Source: Fundicoccus sp052116145 (GTDB lineage Bacteria > Bacillota > Bacilli > Lactobacillales > Aerococcaceae). From it: DNA of 64,000 bases. The stretch spans positions 62,001 through 126,000 of the forward strand of contig NZ_JBQKLQ010000007.1 in NCBI RefSeq assembly GCF_052116145.1. Reading direction: 5' to 3'. Below the pieces are notes generated by a model. It saw only the letters and a program-made list of their open reading frames with translations. It had not been told where the DNA came from and did not search any database. Below, piece after piece: positions 44,835-54,065 of this stretch; within the stretch, counting starts at the first letter, position 1; each line of letters starts with the position of its first letter. The translations under genes and the position numbers were made by a program.

Positions 44835-46091
44835 TTAATTCCCTCCTGCATTGTGGCTATCATCGATTAAGCGTCTACGATAACCAGTTAAAATATAAAA
44901 TTGATGTTCTTCATTAAAATCAATTGATTCAATCAGTGTCTTCTGGCGATACAACGCCAGTAACTCAGATTCTTCTGGTTGAATTTCAACAGTGAATTTC
45001 TCCGAATTATCTAAACTAATTTCCCAAATCTTTTGTTTTAAACGTTCTAAATCGTCTTCATTATATGCTGAGACGAGTATATTTGGAAATAGAGTCGCTT
45101 CAAATGATCCATCTTCAATTTTATCGGCTTTATTATAGATAGTCAATACAGGAATATGTTCCATTTCTAAATCTTTTAAAATAGATAGGACAGTCTGTTC
45201 ATGTCTGTCTTTTGACGGACTTGAAGCATCAACTACGTGTACCAACAAATCAACATAACGCATTTCTTCTAAAGTCGATTTAAAAGCTTGTACTAACTCC
45301 GTTGGCAACTCTTCAATGAATCCAACAGTGTCTGTTAAAGTAAAAGCTGTTTGCCCATTAATCGTTAACTTACGTGTTAGCGGATCTAACGTTGCAAAGA
45401 GCTGATCTTGAATATAAGTTTCAGTTTCAGTTAGCTTACTTAATATTGTGGATTTACCAGCGTTAGTGTAGCCCACTAGTCCTAGATTAAACTCTCGTCC
45501 ACTCTGACGACGTATTCGTGTACGCTCACGGTGTTCTTCAAGATTTTCTAATTCTTTTTTAATTGAATTAATTAATGAGCGAATATGACGACGATCAGTT
45601 TCAAGCTTGCTTTCACCCGGTCCCCTCGTTCCAATTCCTCCACCTAAACGTGACAAATATTTTCCTTGTCCGTGCATTCTTGGTAATAGAAAATCATATT
45701 GGGCTAATTCCACTTGTAATTTACCTTCTCGGCTATTGGCTCTTAAGGCAAAAATATCCAAGATCAATTGGACACGGTCAATGACTCTAACTTCTAACCC
45801 CTCCTCAATGTGACGGTTCATACTTGGTGTCAGTTCATTGAAAAAGATAACAAGATCAATTTCTTCAACCTCAATTTGAGCTTTAATCTCTTCTAATTTA
45901 CCGCTACCTACTGCTGTACGACTATCGAGTCGAGTTAATTTCTGTGTCATGATTTTAACTGGCTCACCGCCAGCAGTTTCTGTTAGTGACGAAAGTTCTT
46001 TCATCAACGAAGCGAAATGCTCGTCTGAATACTTTTGTGTTTGCACCCCGACGAGCATGACTCGTTCGGGACTACTTTCAACTTCTATCAT
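44835..46091 (-). CDS. hflX: Ribosome-associated GTPase HflX
   Basis: A 418-residue HflX, which splits stalled 70S ribosomes. The N-terminal domain (about 1-190) includes DRVQLILDIFALRANSREGK and RMHGQGKYLSRLGGGIGTRG, then the G domain with GLVGYTNAGKSTILSKL and LTDTVGFIEELP. It lies 13 bases downstream of miaA, next to which hflX is found in many bacteria. Confidence 0.96.
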   Translation of the reverse strand: MIEVESSPERVMLVGVQTQKYSDEHFASLMKELSSLTETAGGEPVKIMTQKLTRLDSRTAVGSGKLEEIKAQIEVEEIDLVIFFNELTPSMNRHIEEGLEVRVIDRVQLILDIFALRANSREGKLQVELAQYDFLLPRMHGQGKYLSRLGGGIGTRGPGESKLETDRRHIRSLINSIKKELENLEEHRERTRIRRQSGREFNLGLVGYTNAGKSTILSKLTETETYIQDQLFATLDPLTRKLTINGQTAFTLTDTVGFIEELPTELVQAFKSTLEEMRYVDLLVHVVDASSPSKDRHEQTVLSILKDLEMEHIPVLTIYNKADKIEDGSFEATLFPNILVSAYNEDDLERLKQKIWEISLDNSEKFTVEIQPEESELLALYRQKTLIESIDFNEEHQFYILTGYRRRLIDDSHNAGGN

Positions 46092-46104
46092 ATAGTTAAT
46101 TCAC

Positions 46105-47067
46105 CTAATCCTTTTCGCTTTTAATTACATGTTGCTTTACAATGGATAATGCACTTTCTATCGCAAGTGTTTCATTAGAATTATCAATCCAATGAACTGA
46201 TTTGAATCGATTTCTAAACCATGTTAACTGACGTTTTGCGTAACGTCTAGAATTTTGTTGAATTTGGGCAATAACGGCTTCCTTAGACATCGTCCCTTTA
46301 AAATATGGCCACCATTCTTTATAGCCAATCCCCTTCATGCTTGGCAGAATCTGTCCTTGCGCCTTATCAAATAACCATCTCGCTTCTTGTTCCAAACCAC
46401 TCTCACTCATTTGGTACACTCTAAAGTTTATTCTATCATATAATTGCGCTCTTGGCCGGTCTAAAAAAATTAGACATTCATTAAAGTTTGATAACTGTTC
46501 TTGCTGACTTTTTTGTTCAGAAAATAGTTGACCTGTCGCTTGAATAACTTCTAGTGCTCGAATCGTTCGGCGAATATTTTGATAAGGGATAGATGCGGCT
46601 GCACTTGGGTCAACACTCTTTAATTCTTCCCAAAGTGCAAGATCGCCCATTTGTTTTGCACGTGCTTCAATACTCTTTCTGATTTCAGGCTGGCTACTCA
46701 ATTTCCCACCAAATTCTAGATTATATAACAGACCTTCTAAATATAAACCCGTGCCTCCTACAATAATCGGAAGTTTACCTTTATCCCAAATTTCTTGGAT
46801 TAAAACAGTCGCTTCCTGTTTAAAGCGACTCGCATCATACTCTTCTTCAACTTCCAATATATCTAGAAGATGATGTCGAATATCGGCCATCTCTTCTTTT
46901 GTAATCTTTCCACTGCCTATGTCCAGATGGCGATAAACTTGCATACTATCGCCATTGATAATCTCACCGTTCATTTCTTGTGCTAACTGGATACTTAAGT
47001 CTGTTTTGCCAACAGCCGTTGGTCCTCCAATGACAATTACGGGGATTTCTTGTAAATGACTCAACAT
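46105..47067 (-). CDS. miaA: tRNA dimethylallyltransferase
   Basis: A 320-residue MiaA, which prenylates A37 of tRNAs reading UNN codons. The P-loop is VIGGPTAVGKTDLSIQLA at 12-29, and DSMQVYRHLDIGSGK binds the anticodon. It takes dimethylallyl diphosphate, an isoprenoid of the pathway that also feeds IspA encoded in the same operon. Confidence 0.97.
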   Translation of the reverse strand: MLSHLQEIPVIVIGGPTAVGKTDLSIQLAQEMNGEIINGDSMQVYRHLDIGSGKITKEEMADIRHHLLDILEVEEEYDASRFKQEATVLIQEIWDKGKLPIIVGGTGLYLEGLLYNLEFGGKLSSQPEIRKSIEARAKQMGDLALWEELKSVDPSAAASIPYQNIRRTIRALEVIQATGQLFSEQKSQQEQLSNFNECLIFLDRPRAQLYDRINFRVYQMSESGLEQEARWLFDKAQGQILPSMKGIGYKEWWPYFKGTMSKEAVIAQIQQNSRRYAKRQLTWFRNRFKSVHWIDNSNETLAIESALSIVKQHVIKSEKD

Positions 47068-47078
47068 ACTACTCCTTT

Positions 47079-47819
47079 TTATAAGCTATTCATCGTTTCT
47101 CTCAACTTCAATGCCTGTCTTGGATAATCTGTCATAAGTCCTTCAACATTTAACACATCAGATTTAAGCCATTTTTCTATCTCATTACTTTCATTAACTG
47201 TCCATAATCGTAAAGGTAATGAGTCAGTGTACGCTTTATCTAATTCTTCTACCAACTTAAAGTGGACATGTAAAGCCGACGGGTCTAAGGATGGAATAAA
47301 CTTCTGATAAGGCAATAATGGTTCGGCAATCAACAGAGCTAGCTCCGCTTTAGGTTGTAACTCAGCCATACGTTCGATACTTTTCCAATTAAAACTTGAG
47401 TAAATTATTCTATAAGCTCTAGGTTTCGCTTCGACTGTCTGCTTAACAAGCTTTTCGATGCCTTCATACTCATGACGGTCGGTTTTAAGTTCGATATTAA
47501 GTTCACCGTTGAAAGCTAGTCGATCAAATTCCTCCAACATTTCTTCTAAAGTAGGAATCTTTTCATCGCTCAAGCGATTATCGGGATTTAGCAAATGAAA
47601 AGCTTTTATTTCATTCAGTGACATATTAATAATCTCACCTTCACCTGTCGTCGTGCGATCAATCGTCTCATCATGAATAATGATGGCTTGACCATCAGCT
47701 GATACATGAACATCACATTCAATGCCGTCTACCCCTAGCTCAATAGCTGATCTAAACGCTTGTAAACTATTCTCTGGAAATTCCGATTTATTACCACGGT
47801 GTGCGTAAATTTTGATCAA
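47079..47819 (-). CDS. Glycerophosphodiester phosphodiesterase
   Basis: A 246-residue cytoplasmic GDPD-family enzyme. The metal and catalytic residues are in AHRGNKSEFPENSLQAF (His, Arg, Glu, Asn) and GIECDVHVSADGQ with IHDETIDRTT (Glu, Asp, His). It has no signal peptide. It cleaves glycerophosphodiesters to glycerol-3-phosphate and an alcohol. It lies between recN and miaA, an unusual guest in this operon. Confidence 0.93.
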   Translation of the reverse strand: MIKIYAHRGNKSEFPENSLQAFRSAIELGVDGIECDVHVSADGQAIIIHDETIDRTTTGEGEIINMSLNEIKAFHLLNPDNRLSDEKIPTLEEMLEEFDRLAFNGELNIELKTDRHEYEGIEKLVKQTVEAKPRAYRIIYSSFNWKSIERMAELQPKAELALLIAEPLLPYQKFIPSLDPSALHVHFKLVEELDKAYTDSLPLRLWTVNESNEIEKWLKSDVLNVEGLMTDYPRQALKLRETMNSL

Positions 47820-47855
47820 TGATTCGTCTCCTTTGATTGTCCGATTTCTACCTTA

Positions 47856-49613
47856 TTAATGTTTATTTTGATAATCGGTTAATAGTTCTTTTGCGAGCTG
47901 TAAGGATGCTTGAGTCAGTACTTTCCCGGACATCATTTGGGCAATCACTTCACTACGTTCTTCATCGTTTAAAGTTGCAACTTGCGTGGATGTTCGTTTA
48001 TCCGAAACTGATTTTGAAATATACAATTGTTCTTCGGCAATCGCGGCCACTTGAGCTAAGTGGGTAATACACAAGACTTGATGAAACTGGCTAACTTGAT
48101 GGATTTTTTCAGCTATTGCTTGGGCAACACGTCCAGATACTCCAGTATCGATTTCATCAAATACCATTGTTTTGGCTAAACCAGCCGTTCCAAAAACAGA
48201 TTTTAGCGCTAACATAAATCGAGAAAGTTCTCCTCCACTAGCAACTTTTACCAATGGTTTCATAGCTTCACCAATATTTGTTGATACGTAAAACTCGATT
48301 TGATCATAGCCAAATTCATTGAGTGATAAGAAAATTTCTTGGTTACCTAATTTGAAATCTGAGACATCTTTCAATGCATTATCCGGAATGGCTTTATGAA
48401 ATTTCACTGAAAATCGACTATTCTCCATGTATAAACCCGCCAATTCTGCTTCAATGCGAGTGACTAACGCTTCCGTTTTGTCTTGTCTAAGTTCATGTAA
48501 TGCATCAGCTAGTCGTTTAGCTTCAGCGTATGCTTCAATCAGTTGTTTAGATAATTTTTCCATAAATTGTTCTCGATGTTTAATCTGATATATTTCTTCC
48601 GCAATTTCGTCATAATAACTTAAAATTTCGGCAATCGACATATTATATTTTCTTTTTAAATGTCCTAATTGGTTTAGGCGACTTTCAACTTCGTCAATCG
48701 ATTGATCATCGGCTTCACTATTTAGTTCAGTTGCTGCAATTTGATGAGCCAATTCTTGCAAATCATAATTAATTGACTCTATTTGCTCTAGTAAAGCTGG
48801 ATATGCTTCATCATAAGCGATAATCTCTTGTAACAAAGTAATGATTTGATCGACTTGAGTTAAGACGCTAGTGTCTGATTCACTGAACATCAAATTGATA
48901 TTCGCAATATTTAAAGATATTTCTTGTGCGCCTTGTAATTTCTTACTTACTTGTTCAAGTTGCTCGTCTTCTTCTAATACCAACTCTGCTTCTTCGATTT
49001 CATTTAATTGGAATTCTAAGAAACTTAATCGTTGCATCTGATTACTTTCATTACGTTGGGCCTTTAACCACTCTCTACGCAATTGTTGGTAGTTCGTATA
49101 AGCTGTCTGATACTTTCTTGCTGTAGTTGCTAGTGATGTTGCAGCAAACTGGTCTAGTAGATGCAAATGTTGTTGATTATCAAGCAAGGCTTGATGTTCA
49201 TTCTGTCCATGAATATCCACTAGGAAACTTCCGATTTCTTTTAACAAAGTTACATTGGCTAATTGACCATTCACACGAATAATATTCTTACCGGAATGGT
49301 TAATTTCTCTACGTATGATTAACCCGTCTCGTAGGGTGGTTGCTGCATCTAATTCAATACCAAACTTTTCCATAGATTGTAATAATTCATTTGGAAGTTC
49401 TTCAAAGCTAAATAAACCCTCGACGGTTAATCGCGATTCGCCATGGCGAATAAACTCGACCGAGCCACGACCGCCGCACAATATTCCTAATGCATCAATA
49501 ATAATCGATTTCCCAGCACCTGTTTCACCTGAAAGCACCGTCATTCCTTCAGAAAAATCGATACTAATTTGATCAATAATCGCAAAATTTTCAATTGTTA
49601 AACTCTCAAGCAT
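47856..49613 (-). CDS. recN: DNA repair protein RecN
   Basis: A 585-residue SMC-like ATPase of double-strand-break repair. It has the Walker A VLSGETGAGKSIIIDALG near 26-43, long coiled coils in the middle, the signature KVASGGELSRFMLALK and Walker B TMVFDEIDTGVSG near the C-terminus. I start at the ATG at 49613, preceded by AGGTGAAG, not at the ATG seven codons upstream. In B. subtilis recN follows tlyA (yqxC) and argR; here argR is absent from the 56-base gap. Confidence 0.96.
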   Translation of the reverse strand: MLESLTIENFAIIDQISIDFSEGMTVLSGETGAGKSIIIDALGILCGGRGSVEFIRHGESRLTVEGLFSFEELPNELLQSMEKFGIELDAATTLRDGLIIRREINHSGKNIIRVNGQLANVTLLKEIGSFLVDIHGQNEHQALLDNQQHLHLLDQFAATSLATTARKYQTAYTNYQQLRREWLKAQRNESNQMQRLSFLEFQLNEIEEAELVLEEDEQLEQVSKKLQGAQEISLNIANINLMFSESDTSVLTQVDQIITLLQEIIAYDEAYPALLEQIESINYDLQELAHQIAATELNSEADDQSIDEVESRLNQLGHLKRKYNMSIAEILSYYDEIAEEIYQIKHREQFMEKLSKQLIEAYAEAKRLADALHELRQDKTEALVTRIEAELAGLYMENSRFSVKFHKAIPDNALKDVSDFKLGNQEIFLSLNEFGYDQIEFYVSTNIGEAMKPLVKVASGGELSRFMLALKSVFGTAGLAKTMVFDEIDTGVSGRVAQAIAEKIHQVSQFHQVLCITHLAQVAAIAEEQLYISKSVSDKRTSTQVATLNDEERSEVIAQMMSGKVLTQASLQLAKELLTDYQNKH

Positions 49614-49669
49614 GTCTTCACCTATTCTTATCAAAACTGATTACATTGTGGATGATTACAGTAACTTAA

Positions 49670-50482
49670 CTAAAATGTTGAATGTGCCTCTTGAACTACC
49701 GCAAGAATATCGATTGCTTTCCAGCTATCATTATTGCTTTGTTTAGTATTCTTTAAATGAGCCAAAAACTCGATGTTCCCTTCCCCACCAGTAATAGGTG
49801 AAAAAGTTAAGGCTTGAATGGTAAAACCAATTCTTGAAGTAAACTCTAAAACTTCGGTTACCACATCTTGATGGACCTTTGGATCTTTAATTATGCCATT
49901 TTTACCCACACGTTCACGTCCAGCTTCAAATTGAGGTTTGATCAATGCTAACACTGATCCATTCTCTTCTAATATATCTACTAGAGGTGGTAAAATTAAT
50001 TCTAACGAAATGAAGGAGACATCAATACTTGCAATAGTTGGTAGGCCTTGATTAAAGTCATCACGTGTTGAATATCGAAAGTTTTGTCTTTCCATTACAA
50101 CTACTCGTTCATCTTGACGTAAAGAATAAGCTAACTGGTTATAGCCTACATCCAGTGCGTAACTCTGCTTCGCTCCAAATTGCAAAGCAGCATCTGTAAA
50201 GCCACCTGTTGACGCCCCAATATCTAACAAGATTTGATCCGTCATATCGATATCAAACGCTTTAATCGCTTTTTCTAGCTTTAAGCCACCTCGACTAACA
50301 TAAGGGATTGTCTTGCCTTTAATGTGCAATTCTTTACTTGCATCTATTTTTTCTCCTGGTTTATCATAACGTTGATTATTCTCATCATAGATTTGTCCTG
50401 CCATTATATAACGACGGGCTTGTTCTCTAGATTCAGTTAAACCTGCTTGAACGACTAACTTATCTATTCGTTCTTTTTTCAT
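49670..50482 (-). CDS. tlyA: TlyA-family rRNA 2'-O-methyltransferase
   Basis: A 270-residue protein with an N-terminal S4 RNA-binding domain (about 1-65) and an FtsJ/RrmJ-type SAM domain. LLDIGASTGGFTDAALQFGA near 90-109 is the SAM loop and YALDVGYNQLAY follows. Such proteins methylate ribose in 16S and 23S rRNA; the old name hemolysin is misleading. It overlaps ispA by four bases. Confidence 0.94.
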   Translation of the reverse strand: MKKERIDKLVVQAGLTESREQARRYIMAGQIYDENNQRYDKPGEKIDASKELHIKGKTIPYVSRGGLKLEKAIKAFDIDMTDQILLDIGASTGGFTDAALQFGAKQSYALDVGYNQLAYSLRQDERVVVMERQNFRYSTRDDFNQGLPTIASIDVSFISLELILPPLVDILEENGSVLALIKPQFEAGRERVGKNGIIKDPKVHQDVVTEVLEFTSRIGFTIQALTFSPITGGEGNIEFLAHLKNTKQSNNDSWKAIDILAVVQEAHSTF

Positions 50483-51375
50483 ACTTCTTCACCGCGCTCT
50501 ACGCTTAATTTATTTAAGAAGAATTCTAATTTCTGGTAATTTCTTCCTGTTTTTTCTGATAATTCATCTAGATAATTTTTAGCTCTCGTAAGCTCTTCGT
50601 TTAAGTAAACAATCGCTTGGTCTACGCCAAGAAAAGCTGGATAAGTTTTCTTATCTAGAGCTGCATCGCCTTGAACTTTCTTTCCAGTTTCTTGTTCTGT
50701 TCCGAGTACGTCCATCAAATCATTATGAATTTGATAGGCCACTCCGAAATGCTCAGCAAAATGATCCAAAGCTAAACTACTCTCAGTGTCTAGGTTACTA
50801 ATAATAGCTGCAGCACGTGCTGCAAAAATAAACAACTGTCCTGTTTTTAAATGATGGACTTGTTGCAATTGCTCCAAAGTGATCTCAGTTTTTTCTGCTT
50901 CGATATCTTTTAATTGCCCGGCGACCATCCCTTGTGAGCCTGATGCTAAGCTCAACTGTTGAGTTAAACGTATCTTTTGACTATCTGTTAATAAGTCGTC
51001 AGACGCAATCACAGCAAAGGCATCTGTTAGTAAAGCATCCCCCGCTAAAATCGCAGTAGCCTCATCAAATTTAATATGGTTCGTTGGTTGACCACGACGT
51101 AAATCATCGTTATCCATTGCCGGTAAATCGTCATGGATTAAAGAATATGTGTGGATGTATTCTAAAGCGATAGCTGACTTTAACCCTTTTTTAACATCAT
51201 CCATTGAGTTAATTTCTAGAATTGCTAATAATAATAATGGTCTTAGTCTTTTCCCTCCATTTTTCAACGAGTATACCATTGGTTTCAACATTTCAATGGG
51301 GGTCATCACATAACGAATTTGTTGATCGAGAGCTGCTTCAAATATCTCTCTAAGTACAGTAGTAGAGTTTTTCAT
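50479..51375 (-). CDS. ispA: Polyprenyl (farnesyl/geranylgeranyl) diphosphate synthase
   Basis: A 298-residue all-helical prenyltransferase. The first aspartate-rich motif is intact (HDDLPAMDNDDLRRG). The second, normally DDxxD, reads YQIHNDLMDV, so the first Asp is Asn. That motif binds the Mg of the allylic/homoallylic diphosphates, so activity or product length may differ. It makes the precursor for undecaprenyl and menaquinone side chains. It overlaps xseB by one base. Confidence 0.94.
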   Translation of the reverse strand: MKNSTTVLREIFEAALDQQIRYVMTPIEMLKPMVYSLKNGGKRLRPLLLLAILEINSMDDVKKGLKSAIALEYIHTYSLIHDDLPAMDNDDLRRGQPTNHIKFDEATAILAGDALLTDAFAVIASDDLLTDSQKIRLTQQLSLASGSQGMVAGQLKDIEAEKTEITLEQLQQVHHLKTGQLFIFAARAAAIISNLDTESSLALDHFAEHFGVAYQIHNDLMDVLGTEQETGKKVQGDAALDKKTYPAFLGVDQAIVYLNEELTRAKNYLDELSEKTGRNYQKLEFFLNKLSVERGEEV

Positions 51376-51611
51376 TAGACTTGTGCCTCATCTAGTGGGA
51401 CCTCACCATTTTCAGTCATCATTTTAGCGACTGTTTGCTCAGCTTCAGTCAACGTTTTTTGGCAATATTGACTTAATTCGACACCATTCTTAAACGCAGT
51501 TAGAGCGTCAGCTAATGGTAGTTCTCCTTTTTCTAATTGTTGAACAATTTGTTCTAGCTCTTCAATTGCTACTTCAAAACTCTCAGGTTGTTTTACATTT
51601 TTTACCGCCAT
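51375..51611 (-). CDS. xseB: Exodeoxyribonuclease VII small subunit
   Basis: A 78-residue helical hairpin protein with the XseB core SFEVAIEELEQIVQQLEKGE followed by LPLADALTAFKNGVEL. Several copies bind the coiled-coil arm of XseA. It lies 35 bases after xseA. Confidence 0.96.
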   Translation of the reverse strand: MAVKNVKQPESFEVAIEELEQIVQQLEKGELPLADALTAFKNGVELSQYCQKTLTEAEQTVAKMMTENGEVPLDEAQV

Positions 51612-51646
51612 TTATTTCTTCCTCTCATACTCTTATAAAGTGTGAC

Positions 51647-53014
51647 TTAGTCATCAAATAGCGCTTTTTCATCAATTTGATTAATTTCAGCTGCTACTTG
51701 ACCATCGCTAAATTGAATGGACAGGTCCATTCCAACTTCTAATTGCTTTACACTACGGACTAATTCACCCTTATGTTCAACTAGAGCATAGCCACGAGAC
51801 ATGCTCTTTAATGGGCTATATGCATCTAGTAAATGCACTTGATGTTTTAGCGATTGATTCTTTGTTTGCATCAATTGTTTAATCTGTTGTTTCAATTGTA
51901 ATGTTAAATGATCATTGACCTGTTGTAGTTGTTTTAAGCGTTGTTTAGGATGTTGACTATTTAGACCTTGCATCAAATAATTTAAGCGATAATTCAATTG
52001 CTCAAAGTATCTTTCTTGATAAGTATCCAAGCGTTGCATACTAATATCCAATTGTTGCATATAAGCTTGATATAAGCGGTCCGGTTGTTTTAACACATAA
52101 GACTCACTTGATCGCTCTAATTGCTTTCGCAATAAGTTCATCTTTTGACTAATTGCTAAAATTAATCGTTGTTGTGAGTTTAATATCCGATCTAATAAAT
52201 CAGTTAAAACAGGTACCGCTAATTCCGCCGCTGCGGTTGGTGTTGCCGCTCGCATATCCGCGACTAAGTCGGCTAATGTTGTGTCTGTCTCATGCCCAAC
52301 AGATGAAATTACGGGCAATCGACAAGCAATTATCGCTTGAGCTACAGCTTCTTCATTGAAACACCATAAATCTTCAATTGAACCGCCACCTCTTGCTAGA
52401 ATAACGGTATCAAAGTTCGCTACGTGTTGGTCCACTTTATTAAAGGCAGCTACAATTTCTCCAGCAGCCTCTTTTCCTTGAACGCGCGTTGGAAACACTG
52501 TGACATCAACAATAGGGAATCGCCTTTGAATCGTCGTTAGAATATCTCGAATAACTGCCCCTGTCGGACTGGTAATCACCGCTATCTTCTTTGGAAATAC
52601 AGGCACTGTTTTTTTAGGTAGATCGAATAAGCCGGCTTCTTTGAACTTTCGCTTTAATTGTTCTAGTGCCTGGTACAATGCGCCTACTCCATCTGGCTCC
52701 ATAGAGTCGATGGTGATTTGGTACTGGCCAGTTGGTTCATAAAGTGTAATCCGTCCAACTGCTAATACCTTCATTCCTTCTTCCATTTTAAAAGGGATTT
52801 TATTAAAAGCGCCCTTATACATCACGGCACTAATTCGTGCTTTATCATCTTTTAAATTAAAATACTGATGTCCATTGGGACGAAATCGATAGTTGGAGAT
52901 TTCTCCTATCACCCAAACGCGTTGGAGATATGGATCCACATCGAACTTTCTCTTTAAGTAACTCGTTAATGCTTGGACACTCAAATATTGCTGCTGAGTG
53001 ATTGTTTCTGACAT
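51647..53014 (-). CDS. xseA: Exodeoxyribonuclease VII large subunit
   Basis: A 455-residue single-strand nuclease subunit. The N-terminal OB fold contains VWVIGEISNYRFRPNGHQYF. The catalytic core has ITSPTGAVIRDILTTIQRR and ILARGGGSIEDLW, and VGHETDTTLADLVADMRAATP. A long Gln/Leu-rich coiled coil (about 280-410) follows, the XseB-binding arm. It follows folD directly. Confidence 0.96.
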   Translation of the reverse strand: MSETITQQQYLSVQALTSYLKRKFDVDPYLQRVWVIGEISNYRFRPNGHQYFNLKDDKARISAVMYKGAFNKIPFKMEEGMKVLAVGRITLYEPTGQYQITIDSMEPDGVGALYQALEQLKRKFKEAGLFDLPKKTVPVFPKKIAVITSPTGAVIRDILTTIQRRFPIVDVTVFPTRVQGKEAAGEIVAAFNKVDQHVANFDTVILARGGGSIEDLWCFNEEAVAQAIIACRLPVISSVGHETDTTLADLVADMRAATPTAAAELAVPVLTDLLDRILNSQQRLILAISQKMNLLRKQLERSSESYVLKQPDRLYQAYMQQLDISMQRLDTYQERYFEQLNYRLNYLMQGLNSQHPKQRLKQLQQVNDHLTLQLKQQIKQLMQTKNQSLKHQVHLLDAYSPLKSMSRGYALVEHKGELVRSVKQLEVGMDLSIQFSDGQVAAEINQIDEKALFDD

Positions 53015-53893
53015 TTAATCACGTCCTAAATATTCTGCTGGGTTCAAATTATGTTGGAGACACGCACACAATATTGTTTGTTCCATCAGCATTGCAACCG
53101 TCATTGGTCCTACTCCACCAGGAACAGGTGTGATAGCACTAACTTTATCGAATACTTCATCATAATTTACGTCTCCAGATAATTTACCATTGGGTAATCG
53201 GTTGATACCCACGTCGATCACGACAGCACCTTCCTTTAAATGGTCGGCAGTTATTGTACCGGCACGTCCAACAGCTGAAATCACAATATCCGCATTTCGC
53301 GTATGGGCTTTTAAATCTGCTGTGCGCGTGTGACAGACTGTGACAGTCCCGTTTAAATGGGTTAATAACAAAGATAATGGAAGACCTACAATCTGACTAC
53401 GCCCTACAATTGTAATGTTCTTTCCTTCTGGATTAATTTGGTAATGCTCTAATAAATTGATAATACCTTTGGGAGTACAAGCCACTACAGTCGCATCGTT
53501 GCCAACTAATTTCCCAACATTGTAAGGATGGAAGCCATCGACGTCTTTACTAGGTAAAATTTCTTCTTTAACTTTTTTTTCACTTAGGTGTTTTGGTAAT
53601 GGAAATTGAACAATCATTCCGGAAACCGCATCATCGTTATTCAACTTTTCTATTTGTTCTGACAGAGTCGCTTGAGTAATATCTTCTGGTAAAGTAATCC
53701 AGTCAAATTCCATTCCGATTTGAATCGCTTTACGTTGCTTTTGACCGACATACACTTTGCTTGCTTCATCTTCACCTACGGTTACTACGACAAGTTTAGG
53801 CACGACATTAACTTTAGCTAGCTTTGCCACCACTGTTTTATATTCAGTTGTTAACTCTTTTGAACGTAATTTACCATCAATAATTGTTGTCAT
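53015..53893 (-). CDS. folD: Methylenetetrahydrofolate dehydrogenase / cyclohydrolase
   Basis: A 292-residue FolD, which interconverts 5,10-methylene- and 10-formyl-tetrahydrofolate. The Tyr-Lys active-site segment is YVGQKQRKAIQIG, the folate site PLPKHLSEKKV and DVDGFHPYNVG, and the C-terminus has PVPGGVGPMTVAMLM. I use the ATG at 53893, six bases after AAGGAGG; the ATG two codons earlier touches the ribosome site. It is the first gene of a ten-gene operon ending with def. Its product feeds the PurN and PurH steps. Confidence 0.96.
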   Translation of the reverse strand: MTTIIDGKLRSKELTTEYKTVVAKLAKVNVVPKLVVVTVGEDEASKVYVGQKQRKAIQIGMEFDWITLPEDITQATLSEQIEKLNNDDAVSGMIVQFPLPKHLSEKKVKEEILPSKDVDGFHPYNVGKLVGNDATVVACTPKGIINLLEHYQINPEGKNITIVGRSQIVGLPLSLLLTHLNGTVTVCHTRTADLKAHTRNADIVISAVGRAGTITADHLKEGAVVIDVGINRLPNGKLSGDVNYDEVFDKVSAITPVPGGVGPMTVAMLMEQTILCACLQHNLNPAEYLGRD

Positions 53894-53924
53894 AAACATC
53901 CTCCTTGAAATACACGTTAGTCCT

Positions 53925-53954
53925 ATTTTAACATAGTTTCTATCATGAAACTAT
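53925..53954 (-). promoter_or_regulatory. Extended -10 promoter with operator-like repeat before folD
   Basis: On the minus strand TGTTAAAAT (53933-53925) is an extended -10. The perfect repeat ATAGTTTC-TATCAT-GAAACTAT (53933-53954) covers the -35 region, where a bound protein would block the polymerase. The regulator is unknown. Confidence 0.5.
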
Positions 53955-54015
53955 TCAACAACTCCCGTATTTATAACTGTTTATTCCATCATTCGCCATC
54001 TTATCAAAAGACAAG

Positions 54016-54043
54016 AAAAAGCCTAGTAATAGACTAGGCTTTT
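54016..54043 (-). terminator. Terminator of the DUF1002 gene
   Basis: AAAAGCCTAGT / ACTAGGCTTTT is an 11-bp perfect stem with loop AATAG; T tracts lie on both sides. Confidence 0.9.
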
Positions 54044-54065
54044 ATCAAACATCTAATATAAAGGC

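Noticed and set aside
49670..50482. Hemolysin call for TlyA
   Set aside because: S4 domain plus SAM-binding motif show an rRNA methyltransferase; the haemolysin name is historical.
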